A stretch of 61,881 nt of DNA, taken from NCBI GenBank assembly GCA_900554545.1, contig USHW01000009.1, positions 1 to 61,881 of the forward strand, in the 5' to 3' direction. The notes beneath the pieces are model-generated. The model was given only the letters and a program-made list of their open reading frames with translations, did no database searches and was not told the origin of the DNA. Each line of letters opens with the position of its first letter. The stretch's first letter is position 1. The DNA comes from an uncultured Prevotella sp. Its GTDB lineage: Bacteria > Bacteroidota > Bacteroidia > Bacteroidales > Bacteroidaceae. Position numbers and translations under genes: made by a program. Below are positions 16,450-24,513 of this stretch, one piece after another.

Positions 16450-17886
16450 ATGACACTGCCCGAAGACTTCATCAAGCATACAAAAGCCGCCCTCGGCGAC
16501 ACAACGTGGCATATCCTTGAACAGGGACTTGCCGCCGAGCCGCCCGTTAGCATAAGGCTGAACCCTTGGAAGTGCAGCGGAAAAGGCTGGACGGTTGCAG
16601 GATGCGACGGCGAAGTGCCATGGTGCAATGACGGGTTCTACCTCGCTGCACGGCCAAACTTCACGTTCGACCCGATGCTACACGCCGGAATGTACTATGT
16701 GCAGGAGGCTTCGTCGATGTTTCTCGACCGCGTCCTGCGCCAGTATGCAGCCGACACACCGGTCAGGATGCTCGACCTCTGCGCCGCTCCGGGCGGAAAG
16801 TCAACCGTGGCACGTGCCGCACTGGCTGAAGGCAGCCTGCTCGTAAGCAACGAACCGATGCGCCAGCGCGCGCAGATACTGGCGGAGAACATGCAGAAAC
16901 AGGGCCATCCTGACGCCATTGTGACTAACAACTATCCGCAGGACTTCCGCCGCAGCGGCCTGACGTTTGACGTGATACTGGCCGACGTGCCATGTTCGGG
17001 CGAAGGTATGTTCCGCAAAGACCCGGCGGCCATTGGCGAATGGAGCGTGCAGAACGTTGAAAAGTGCTGGCGGCTGCAACGCGAAATCGTTACGGACGCA
17101 TGGCAGTGCCTGCGCCCCGGAGGACTGTTCATATACTCTACGTGCACATTCAACACCAAGGAAGACGAGGAGAACACCTTATATATATGTGAAGAGCTGG
17201 GTGCGGAAGTGCTCCCCGTCGACATTGACGACGGCTGGGGCATAACGGGTTCGGTGCTTCCCGGCTTCGGCAAGCCCGTGTACCGCTTCATACCCGGCAA
17301 GGCAAAAGGCGAAGGTCTGTTCATGGTTGTGATGCGGAAACCTGCCGACGCCACCGCAGCGAACGACCGCGTAAAAGCGAAAAAGACGAAAGGCGAAAGA
17401 CCGCAAAACCGCAACAACGCAGCCGCCAACGCCTGCGCAAAGTGGATTAAGCAGCCGACAGATTTTGAAATAACCGTCAACGGCAACACCGTTGCAGCCA
17501 TTCCGCGTTCGTGGAAGCCGTTTTACGACATGGCGGCGAAAAGCCTCAACATCATGTCGGCAGGCATACCGCTCGGCGAAGTTAAGGGAAAGGACATTGT
17601 CCCGTCACAAGCCTTGGCTCTGTCGATATGCCTTGACACGTCAGCTTTCCCCTCCGCAGAGCTTGATTACGGCCAAGCATTGAGCTATCTGCGCAAAGAG
17701 GCTGTGCCGTTGCCCGAAGGAACGCCGCGCGGACACGTCCTTATGACTTACAAAGGCATACCGCTCGGCTTTGAGAAGAACATCGGCAACCGCGCAAACA
17801 ACCTGTATCCGGCTGAATGGAAGATAAAAAGCACGCACACGCCGGAGGGGAACAACTGTGTTGTGGAATTAAAAATTAACAATTAA
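16450..17886 (+). CDS. rsmF: RsmF-like rRNA (cytosine-C5) methyltransferase
   Basis: A 478-residue NOL1/NOP2/Sun family enzyme. The SAM site is DLCAAPGGKS near residue 107, the catalytic cysteines are in DVPCSGEGMFRKDP (near 178) and YSTCTF (near 228), and the C-terminal part has the RsmF-type RNA-binding region (PAEWKIKSTH). The full-length RsmF/YebU arrangement, with catalytic core then an extra C-terminal domain, is present, so the target is probably 16S rRNA. The last codons (Leu-Lys-Ile-Asn-Asn-stop) are made of an AATTAAAAATTAAC repeat, see the next entry. Confidence 0.88.
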   Translation: MTLPEDFIKHTKAALGDTTWHILEQGLAAEPPVSIRLNPWKCSGKGWTVAGCDGEVPWCNDGFYLAARPNFTFDPMLHAGMYYVQEASSMFLDRVLRQYAADTPVRMLDLCAAPGGKSTVARAALAEGSLLVSNEPMRQRAQILAENMQKQGHPDAIVTNNYPQDFRRSGLTFDVILADVPCSGEGMFRKDPAAIGEWSVQNVEKCWRLQREIVTDAWQCLRPGGLFIYSTCTFNTKEDEENTLYICEELGAEVLPVDIDDGWGITGSVLPGFGKPVYRFIPGKAKGEGLFMVVMRKPADATAANDRVKAKKTKGERPQNRNNAAANACAKWIKQPTDFEITVNGNTVAAIPRSWKPFYDMAAKSLNIMSAGIPLGEVKGKDIVPSQALALSICLDTSAFPSAELDYGQALSYLRKEAVPLPEGTPRGHVLMTYKGIPLGFEKNIGNRANNLYPAEWKIKSTHTPEGNNCVVELKINN

Positions 17887-17901
17887 AAATTTAAAATTAC
17901 C
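17868..17901. repeat. Short AT-rich tandem array H at the end of rsmF
   Basis: The words AATTAAAA, ATTAACAATTAAAA and ATTTAAAATT overlap the last five codons and the stop of the methyltransferase gene. Only one arm is seen, so this is either a half array or an eroded one. Confidence 0.5.
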
Positions 17902-17969
17902 TGTCGGGTAACAACATCCATAAGCCTAATCAGCCATATTTGTCCTATCACTCCTATAAAAATCAGAAA

Positions 17970-18764
17970 ATGAAACAATATCTCGACCTGCTCAACCGCA
18001 TTATGACGGAAGGCGTAAAGAAGCACGACCGCACGGGAACGGGCACAATCAGCATCTTCGGAAACCAGATGCGCTTCCGCCTTGAAGACGGTTTCCCGTT
18101 GCTGACGACGAAAAAACTGCATCTGAAATCAATCATCTACGAGCTGCTTTGGTTCTTGAAAGGCGACACAAACGTGAAATACCTGCAAGAACATGGCGTT
18201 AGCATCTGGGACGAATGGGCCGGACCCGACGGCGAACTCGGCCCCGTTTACGGCCACCAATGGCGCTCGTGGCCCGACTACAACGGCGGACACATAGACC
18301 AGATTAAGAACGTCATAGAGCAAATACGCCACAACCCGGACTCGCGCCGCATGATTGTCAGCGCGTGGAACGTGGCCGAAATCAACCAGATGCACCTGCC
18401 TCCGTGCCACTGTCTGTTCCAGTTCTACGTGGCGGACGGCCGCCTTAGCCTGCAGCTTTACCAGCGCAGCGCCGACACTTTCCTCGGTGTGCCGTTCAAC
18501 ATAGCGTCATACGCACTGCTATTGATGATGATGGCACAGGTGACAGGGCTGAAACCGGGCGACTTCATACACACGACAGGCGACACGCACCTGTATCTCA
18601 ACCACCTGGAACAGGTAAAAATACAGCTTGCACGCACCCCTCGTCCGTTGCCGACAATGACGCTCAACCCCGACGTAAAGGACATTTTCGACTTCAAATA
18701 CGAGGACTTCAAGCTCGAAAACTACGACCCGTGGCCGCACATAAAGGCTGAAGTGAGCGTGTGA
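17970..18764 (+). CDS. thyA: Thymidylate synthase
   Basis: A 264-residue ThyA, the same length as the E. coli enzyme. The catalytic Cys146 is in LPPCHCLFQFYV, the phosphate-binding arginines in DRTGTGT and NPDSRRMIVSAWN are present, and the end is LENYDPWPHIKAEVSV. It methylates dUMP with methylene-THF in dTMP synthesis. The frame is open 10 codons upstream, but the ATG at 17970 gives the conserved N-terminus. It is followed by folA, which recycles the dihydrofolate it makes. Confidence 0.97.
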   Translation: MKQYLDLLNRIMTEGVKKHDRTGTGTISIFGNQMRFRLEDGFPLLTTKKLHLKSIIYELLWFLKGDTNVKYLQEHGVSIWDEWAGPDGELGPVYGHQWRSWPDYNGGHIDQIKNVIEQIRHNPDSRRMIVSAWNVAEINQMHLPPCHCLFQFYVADGRLSLQLYQRSADTFLGVPFNIASYALLLMMMAQVTGLKPGDFIHTTGDTHLYLNHLEQVKIQLARTPRPLPTMTLNPDVKDIFDFKYEDFKLENYDPWPHIKAEVSV

Positions 18765-18771
18765 CAAAGAA

Positions 18772-18908
18772 TTTAGAGAATGTAAAGAAGTTATAGAAAT
18801 CAAAGCCATTTGCATTTACAAAGAACCTTTACAACAAAGCATTCGGCTATAACTTCCAAGCGAACGCAGTGAGCGATAACTTCTTTAACTTCCATAACTT
18901 CCACAAAA
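18772..18908. repeat. Paired array I (AAGTTATAG / CTATAACTT words) between thyA and folA
   Basis: Left arm: AGAATGTAAAGAAGTTATAGAAATC; right arm: CTATAACTTCC, GATAACTTC, TTTAACTTCC, ATAACTTCC. The spacer carries GCGAACGCAGTGAGCG, a word related to the spacers of arrays P and Q. It ends 9 bases before the folA ATG. Confidence 0.8.
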
Positions 18909-18916
18909 TAAGCAAA

Positions 18917-19399
18917 ATGAGAATATCAATCATCGCCGCAGTGGCACGCAACCGCGCAATAGGTAATGACAACAAGCTGATTTACCGACTGCCGGACGAC
19001 ATGAAGAGGTTTAAGGCTCTGACTACGGGCAACACCGTCCTTATGGGACGAAAGACGTTCGAGTCACTGCCGAAAGGCGCACTTCCCAACCGCAGGAACA
19101 TCGTGTTAAGCCGCACACAGCACGACTTTCCGGGCTGCGACACGTACAGTTCGCTCGACGAAGCACTGAAACACTGTTCTGAAAACGAAGACATTTATAT
19201 AATAGGAGGTGCCGAAGTCTACGCGCAGGCACTGCCATTGGCCGACCGCCTGTGCCTTACCGAGATAGACGACACGCCCGATGAAGCCGACACTTTCTTC
19301 CCGGAATACGGCAATTGGCACGAAACAAGTCGTGAAGAGCACGCCACAGACGAGCGACATGCTCACCCATTTGCCTTCGTTGACTATGAAAGAATGTGA
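18917..19399 (+). CDS. folA: Dihydrofolate reductase
   Basis: A 160-residue DHFR. RISIIAAVARNRAIGNDNKLIYRLPDDMKRF holds the substrate-binding acidic residue, followed by GNTVLMGRKTFESLP and YIIGGAEVYAQALP, the NADPH-binding motifs. It reduces DHF to THF and is paired with thyA. The upstream in-frame extension from 18869 (rich in Phe and Asn) is translation of the array's right arm, so the ATG at 18917 is chosen. Confidence 0.96.
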   Translation: MRISIIAAVARNRAIGNDNKLIYRLPDDMKRFKALTTGNTVLMGRKTFESLPKGALPNRRNIVLSRTQHDFPGCDTYSSLDEALKHCSENEDIYIIGGAEVYAQALPLADRLCLTEIDDTPDEADTFFPEYGNWHETSREEHATDERHAHPFAFVDYERM

Positions 19400-19440
19400 C
19401 ATCCGCAAAAAAGTAAATGCTTTTATATTAGATGAGGCAT

Positions 19441-19526
19441 TGTAAAAGGTGACCTTTTACACGATAAAAGGCCATCTTTTGCACGTTAAAAAGCGGTCTA
19501 TTGCAATGCAATAGGCCGCTTTTTGG
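19441..19526. repeat. Palindromic stack 5
   Basis: Units AAAAGGTGACCTTTT, AAAAGGCCATCTTTT, AAAAAGCGGTC and GGCCGCTTTTT; the last two pair. The right flank is degenerate, with a motif-like CTGAATATCAACGCATTAA further on at 19681. Convergent junction between folA and the TlpA-like gene. Confidence 0.75.
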
Positions 19527-19592
19527 TTACTATAATACGTGATTGCTATTCGCATTATACCTGAAAACGGGAAAGAAAAACGCAAATCATCC

Positions 19593-19719
19593 GTCATCTG
19601 TCAGTTTCCGGCGTAACGCATTGGCTTCCAATATATTATGTCCTGACAGATAAATTCGACATCTGTCAGGACGCATATCACTGAATATCAACGCATTAAA
19701 CCGCAAACTGACAGATGAC
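19593..19719. repeat. Nested inverted repeats of the word CTGACAGAT
   Basis: Outer arms 19593-19607 (GTCATCTGTCAGTTT) and 19705-19719 are perfectly complementary over 15 bases. Inside, TCCTGACAGAT (19641-19651) and its complement (19661-19671) form an 11-bp stem. The 9-mer CTGACAGAT thus occurs four times in alternating orientation. I see no gene here. Confidence 0.85.
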
Positions 19720-19851
19720 AGAAGAAATGCATTTTCTTAATAACCGTCTTATAAAAAAACAAGAGTTATATTGTAGTTAACAGGAGTTAGGGCGAGCGGA
19801 ACAAGTAAATTTTGTTGTAAAAAAATAACCAAAAACTTACGTAAACAGCCC

Positions 19852-19887
19852 AAAGCCCCACACATTTGTCTGAATGTGTGAGGCTTT
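19852..19887. terminator. Terminator between folA and the TlpA-like gene
   Basis: AAAGCCCCACACATT and AATGTGTGAGGCTTT pair with one mismatch around a 6-base loop, extended outward by ACAGC/GCTGT. It serves the minus-strand gene ending at 19921, and may work for both strands. Confidence 0.75.
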
Positions 19888-19920
19888 GCTGTATCAAGTT
19901 GTTGTATTATTGCTGATTTT

Positions 19921-21097
19921 TTATTTACCGTCAAGATACTTCCCGACATACTCTTTCAGCTTTCCCTCTCTGTAACCTATGGTTTTTCCAATCATCGTTC
20001 CCGACGGGGATACAAGCACGTAATGGGGAATTGTAGATACACCGTAGCGTGCCGAGATGCCGCTATTTCCTTGCAAGTCGTTCAGGTTGTACCATGTTAT
20101 GCCATGTTTTACAGACTCCTGTCTCCATATCTCCATCACATCGAGCGACAGGCTGACAACAACGAGCGTGTCTTTATACGCCTCTGCTATCTCTTTCAGC
20201 TCCGGAATGGACTGCATACACGGGCCACAACCGATGCTCCAGAAGTCCAACAACACGTATTTCCCTTTGAAATCGGCAAGATGATGAATGTTTCCGTTCA
20301 CGTCAAACAAGTCGCCGTCAACTATCGCCTCACCCTCCTGAACCTCTTTTGGAGGATAGATTATCGTACCGATTTCAGCTCCGTCAGCCGTGTTTTTCCA
20401 CTGTTCAAGCAGGCGGTCATACAAAATCTTTACGGCATTCATGCTCTCCTGATTGCCAGAATAATCCGCATAGAATGCATCATCGGCCAATGCGCCGAGC
20501 CAAACGCTGTCCACCGGCATACCAGCCATCACCTTTGTTTCGGCGAGAACAATGCTGTCGCAGATTGTCTTCGCAGCCTCGGCTATGCTGTCGAGCATCG
20601 ATTGAAAGTTTGCCTTAGCCTCGTCAGACAAGCCCCCGTCTCTCAATATGTCACGGATGGAGTCTTCCTGCAAAGTGTTAAGCTGCCTTTCATCCAGCCA
20701 TTTTGCGCGATGCTGCTATGATTTTCTGCCTCGTCTGCTGTTCTGGAACATCGCTCTCAACATCCCATGTGTACACAAGCATGTTGCCGCCGGTAACTTT
20801 CACACGGCTGCCGGGGCGCACATAAACGTCAAGAACCATACTTGCCATGCCGTTATACATGGCGAGCAAAATCATCGGTTCTACCCCGTCGCCTGTCGTT
20901 TCGCCTTCAAAATGAAACAAATTGTCCGTTATCGTGTCGCTCGCAACAGGCCTAAGAATGTTCCCCGTATTGCGAAACAGCTTAACGACCGCACCCTCCG
21001 GCGCAGTGCTTACCGTGCCGTCTATAACATAACGGCCTTGTGCCTGCGCCATTAACGACAATGACGCAAGCACCAAAGACATTAAGATTTTACGCAT
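19921..21097 (-). pseudogene. DUF4369/TlpA-like thiol-disulfide protein, frameshifted
   Basis: Two frames make one protein. The first (21097-20690) has a signal peptide (MRKILMSLVLASLSLMAQA) and a DUF4369-like domain ending RQKIIAASRKMAG before a stop. The second continues in the next register with WLDERQLNTLQEDSIRDIL and ends in a thioredoxin domain (GKYVLLDFWSIGCGPCMQSIPEL, with CGPC as redox site; STIPHYVLV as the cis-Pro loop). Shortening the run of four A (plus-strand T at 20701-20704) by one joins them as Ser-Arg-Lys-Trp-Leu-Asp. Such proteins act in the periplasm as thiol reductases. A homopolymer error is possible. If real, the secreted product lacks its redox domain. Confidence 0.8.
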
Positions 21098-21108
21098 GAA
21101 ACCTCCAA

Positions 21109-21603
21109 TTACTCATCGAAGGAGTCCATATTGTCAACCGGCATGTCGACAATCGGCAGCTGGCGGCTGAACGCCGAATTGAAAGAAATTATTGTCTCGC
21201 TGCGCGAAAGGCCGAGAGGCTGCAGGCGGTCATGGATGATGTTGAGCAGATGATGGTTGTTGACGGCGTATATTTTGATGAACATGTCATAGTCGCCGGT
21301 GGTATAATGGCACTCGACAACTTCCGGAATTTTCTTCAGTTCGTCAACAACCGCATCGAACTTCTCCGGATTTTTAAGGTTCAAACCCATGTAAGCGCAC
21401 GTCTCGTAGCCGATTTTCTCAGGGTCGATGATAAACTTCGAGCCTTTCAGAACGCCCATGTTGTTAAGTTTCTGTATGCGTTGATGGATGGCCGCACCGC
21501 TTACATTGCACGAACGAGCCACCTCCAAGAACGGTATCCTTGCGTCTTCAGCTATCAATTTAAGGATTTTCTTGTCTAATGAATCTAAATTGTGATGTGC
21601 CAT
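21109..21603 (-). CDS. Lrp/AsnC family transcriptional regulator
   Basis: A 164-residue regulator with an N-terminal helix-turn-helix (LDKKILKLIAEDARIPFLEVARSCNVSGAAIHQRIQKLNNMGVLKG) and a C-terminal RAM ligand domain (VVECHYTTGDYDMFIKIYAVN). Length and domain order are normal. It has its own promoter, 87 bases upstream. The two short frames of the TlpA-like gene follow it by 11 bases and may be cotranscribed. Confidence 0.93.
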   Translation of the reverse strand: MAHHNLDSLDKKILKLIAEDARIPFLEVARSCNVSGAAIHQRIQKLNNMGVLKGSKFIIDPEKIGYETCAYMGLNLKNPEKFDAVVDELKKIPEVVECHYTTGDYDMFIKIYAVNNHHLLNIIHDRLQPLGLSRSETIISFNSAFSRQLPIVDMPVDNMDSFDE

Positions 21604-21689
21604 TTGTATTGATATTTTACTCTTAATATTAAATCAGAACAACCCGGTAAATGGCTTTATGCCAAATACATATTACAGATTGTACGGCA

Positions 21690-21720
21690 CAAAGATACGA
21701 TAATTTTATATCTTTTACAA
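21690..21720 (-). promoter_or_regulatory. Promoter of the Lrp/AsnC gene
   Basis: On the minus strand the -33 TTG is at 21720-21718 and the -7 TATCTTTG at 21697-21690, 23 bases from start to start. Confidence 0.65.
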
Positions 21721-21782
21721 CAAATCGTAAGTAATTTTTCATTCTTACGCTATAGATTAAAACTTTTCCTGAAAAGCAAGAA

Positions 21783-22250
21783 TTATTTTCCGCCTTTTTG
21801 TGTGGCGGAATAATTCACCCTGAGGGCACCTGCACGGCGCAACGCCTGGCGTACATCCGACATTACACCCATCTCCGTCCCGCGGTCGGCCTTTATCGAA
21901 ACGCTCATCGCCTTGGCGTCTTCCGGCGACATACGGCGGCGTTCCCCGGCCACATAGTCGGTCACATCGTCGATGTCTGCATACTTGTCGTTAAGCTGTA
22001 TGCGCGTACCATTGCCAACGGTGCGGCGCATCTCGTCGGTAGGACGGCCTATATAAATATATGTAACGGCAGATTTCTTGACAAGGCGGGTAAGTTCCGT
22101 ACCCTCCGGCACACGGTATTTCACCTTCAAGGTGACTTCCCTCATGTGCGTTACGGTAATGAAGAAGAACAAAACGGTGAATATCAAGTCAGGCAAGGCC
22201 GCCGTATTCAAGGTCGGCACCTCGCGCCTTTTACGGCGGAACAGGCTCAT
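21783..22250 (-). CDS. exbD: ExbD/TolR biopolymer transport protein (second copy)
   Basis: A 155-residue ExbD-like protein. The cytoplasmic start RRKRREVPTLNTAALPDLIFTVLFFF holds the conserved aspartate (Asp21) at the beginning of the one transmembrane helix; the rest is periplasmic. It works with ExbB in coupling the proton gradient to TonB. Its ATG overlaps the stop of the preceding exbD by 4 bases. It is the last gene of the exbB-x-exbD-exbD operon. Confidence 0.9.
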   Translation of the reverse strand: MSLFRRKRREVPTLNTAALPDLIFTVLFFFITVTHMREVTLKVKYRVPEGTELTRLVKKSAVTYIYIGRPTDEMRRTVGNGTRIQLNDKYADIDDVTDYVAGERRRMSPEDAKAMSVSIKADRGTEMGVMSDVRQALRRAGALRVNYSATQKGGK

Positions 22251-22783
22251 TTTCCACCTCCTTTCTGTCCCTCAACCGACGTTTCAGTAATCCGCTGCGG
22301 ATAATAAGCACGCACTTCGGCGCGCTGTTCGGGCGTACACAGAGCGTAGGAACGGCCGTACTTCCTTACCGCATAGCTGTTGCGCAGCTCCTTATAGGCG
22401 GCTACAATCTCATTCTGGACGTTGAAATATACATCATAAGACGCCCGGCGGTCAACGTCCAAGGCTATTACATGCTTGCTTCGGTCGGCCGACCGCCCTA
22501 CAAAAGCCATGACCCTGCTGCGCACGTCGCCAACACCTATGGCCTTGCCGTCGGCCCGCAGGCGGTTGTCTGCCGTGATGGCGAGCGACAACACGTTGCT
22601 GCGCTCCACATCGGCAGCCACCTGCTGCGTCTCGTCTGCCAGCGGCGGAAGCATGCGTTGCAGCCCCTTGTCAGCGTCCATGGACGTCATGATAAGGAAA
22701 AACACCAGCAGGATGAACGATATGTCAGCCGTAGATGTGGTGTTAAGCTGCGGCACTGTGCGCCTGTCGCGATGCAAAATCAT
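22247..22783 (-). CDS. exbD: ExbD/TolR biopolymer transport protein (first copy)
   Basis: A 178-residue ExbD-like protein from the ATG at 22783; a GTG at 22798 is less likely because it lies in the repeat. The motif RRTVPQLNTTSTADISFILLVFFLIMTSMD contains the membrane aspartate. The C-terminal region is longer than in the second copy and carries YDVYFNVQNEIVAAYKELRN, typical of Bacteroidota ExbD. Two different ExbD proteins in tandem are common in this phylum. An inverted C-rich repeat (22789-22936) separates it from the gene upstream. Confidence 0.9.
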   Translation of the reverse strand: MILHRDRRTVPQLNTTSTADISFILLVFFLIMTSMDADKGLQRMLPPLADETQQVAADVERSNVLSLAITADNRLRADGKAIGVGDVRSRVMAFVGRSADRSKHVIALDVDRRASYDVYFNVQNEIVAAYKELRNSYAVRKYGRSYALCTPEQRAEVRAYYPQRITETSVEGQKGGGK

Positions 22784-22788
22784 ATATT

Positions 22789-22936
22789 TCAAACCCACCC
22801 AACCCTCCCCAAGGGAGGGAGTTTAAATACACTTCGAGGGTTATTCCGGATAATATGAACACACGATACAACACCTAAACCCAGCATACAGGGCACATCA
22901 AGCCCCCTCCCTTCGGGAGGGCCGGGGTGGGTGTTA
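22789..22936. repeat. Inverted C-rich repeat J inside the exb operon
   Basis: Left arm AACCCACCCAACCCTCCCC-AAGGGAGGG; right arm CCTCCCTTCGGGAGGG-CCGGGGTGGGTG. The two are imperfect complements about 90 bases apart, and each arm contains its own small hairpin. A related word is at 11541-11568. It lies within an operon whose other junctions overlap by 4 bases. Confidence 0.8.
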
Positions 22937-22940
22937 TTCT

Positions 22941-23453
22941 TTATTTTATCTTCCTACTATACCCCGAAAGGCCGAAGGCCACGCCGCATACGGCCACGGC
23001 CAGCAGCACGAGCGAGGTATTGATGAACATATCGGTGGCTTTCAGCCAGAACACGTCGGTATAAGGTACGCCGTTGACCGGCACCGGCTCCGCCGAACCT
23101 AACAGGAACGTAACCAAAAGGCTTGCCACGAGCAGCCCCGCAGTGCCCCAAGCTATCTTCGCTGCCGGTATGTTGTTGACCTTTCCCTGCGACTTGTCCC
23201 TTGCCTTGAAGCTGATTGCAACGGCGGCAACGGCAAGTATGGCGGCAAGAAGCACGAGCACGTACATGAAAACAAGCACAAGGTCGGTAAGCTGCGGAGC
23301 GTTGAACTCAGGGTTGTCCTCATACGGAACGTCATATCCTATAAGGAAAAACGCACCGAAGACAACAACCGCCAGTGCAACGAGCACGTAGAGCACGCGC
23401 GTTGACACCTGCTCCGCCGTCAATCCGCCTATTCCTCCATGCAGCGTCTTCAT
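22941..23453 (-). CDS. Membrane protein of unknown function in the exb operon
   Basis: A 170-residue protein with four predicted transmembrane helices (residues about 18-40, 55-83, 103-120, 140-163) joined by short loops; the first periplasmic loop is acidic (YEDNPEF). I do not recognise a named domain. It overlaps exbB by 4 bases, so it is translationally coupled, and it precedes exbD. Its constant place suggests it is an accessory part of the proton channel complex; that is an inference from position. Confidence 0.8.
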   Translation of the reverse strand: MKTLHGGIGGLTAEQVSTRVLYVLVALAVVVFGAFFLIGYDVPYEDNPEFNAPQLTDLVLVFMYVLVLLAAILAVAAVAISFKARDKSQGKVNNIPAAKIAWGTAGLLVASLLVTFLLGSAEPVPVNGVPYTDVFWLKATDMFINTSLVLLAVAVCGVAFGLSGYSRKIK

Positions 23454-24313
23454 TGCCGTGTAAGTTTGTATTTCATTATTATGTCCAGAAGCGTGATGGC
23501 CGACTCCTCCATCTGGCTCGTGATATGCTCTATCTTGGACAGTATGTAGTTATAGAACACCTGCAAAATCAGTGCCGCAATAAGTCCGAAGATGGTCGTT
23601 ATGAGCGCCACCTTCATGCCGGTGGCCACGATTGTGGGGCTTATGTCGCCGGCCTGCTGTATCTGCTCGAAAGCCATCACCATGCCGATTACAGTGCCGA
23701 GGAAGCCCAACGATGGAGCCATCGCAATGAACAAGGTTATCCACGAGCAGCCCTTTTCAAGGTTGGCGGCCTGCACCGCGCCGTAAGACGTTATGCTGCG
23801 CTCGATGTCTTCCATCGTTTCGTCTATCCGGGCAAGGCCCTGATAGCAGATAGAAGCCACCGGGCCGCGTGTCTCGCCGCACACTTTCATCGCCCCTTCG
23901 ATGTCGCCCTGCATCACCTGCGCCTCAAGGTCGGCCATAAGCCGCTTGGCGTTAATCTCCGAAAGGGTAAGGTATATGATGCGCTCGATGCAGAAGGCAA
24001 GGCCGAGCACCAAGGCCAAAGCGACGAACGACATGAAGCCCGCGCTGCCTTCGATATATTTGGTCTTGAGCATCTTGTGGAAGCCTGCACTTTCCACTGG
24101 CGCCATAACCGAGTCAGGCGCTTCGGTATAGTCAAATCCCAGCGTGTCACCGGCCATTCCTCCGGCGGTCGTATCGGCACCGGCAGTCATCGAAGTGTCG
24201 GCCACAGAAGCCGCAACAGGAGTCTGCGAAACGTCATCCTGGGCGTTGGCATAACGACATAGGGAAAGAACAAGTAGTGTGATTATTGCAATCTTAACAA
24301 ACAGATTGTTCAT
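23450..24313 (-). CDS. exbB: ExbB/TolQ/MotA proton channel protein
   Basis: A 287-residue protein with a signal-like N-terminal helix (MNNLFVKIAIITLLVLSLC) and an extra periplasmic segment (residues about 25-75, rich in Asp, Ala and Thr), then three core transmembrane helices. Conserved features are EGLARIDETMEDIERS-like, SWITLFIAMAPSLGFLGTVIGMVMAF and the last helix VATGMKVALITTIFGLIAALILQVFYNYI. It forms the pentameric proton channel with ExbD. It is the first gene of the operon and ends in the next gene's start. Confidence 0.93.
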   Translation of the reverse strand: MNNLFVKIAIITLLVLSLCRYANAQDDVSQTPVAASVADTSMTAGADTTAGGMAGDTLGFDYTEAPDSVMAPVESAGFHKMLKTKYIEGSAGFMSFVALALVLGLAFCIERIIYLTLSEINAKRLMADLEAQVMQGDIEGAMKVCGETRGPVASICYQGLARIDETMEDIERSITSYGAVQAANLEKGCSWITLFIAMAPSLGFLGTVIGMVMAFEQIQQAGDISPTIVATGMKVALITTIFGLIAALILQVFYNYILSKIEHITSQMEESAITLLDIIMKYKLTRQ

Positions 24314-24337
24314 ACCTTAAAGGGTTAAAACATTTGC

Positions 24338-24424
24338 GGAGAGAGGGGGATTCGAACCCCCGTGCCAGTTTTGCCGGCTACACGCTTTCCAGGCGTGCCT
24401 CTTAAGCCACTCGAGCATCTCTCC
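24338..24424 (-). tRNA. tRNA-Ser (GGA)
   Basis: An 87-base class II tRNA. The 7-bp acceptor GGAGAGA/TCTCTCC, a long variable arm, the T arm (GGGGGTTCGAATCCCCC) and the anticodon stem-loop CACGC-CTGGAAA-GCGTG with anticodon GGA are all visible. It reads UCC and UCU. No CCA is encoded. It stands alone between exbB and an AraC-type gene. Confidence 0.97.
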
Positions 24425-24513
24425 CTGAAGTTCCTGACGGGAACCTGGCTTACGGCTTGCAAAATTATCTTATTTCCCGTTATTTCACGAATAAAATCAC
24501 ATCTTTTTTGCTT

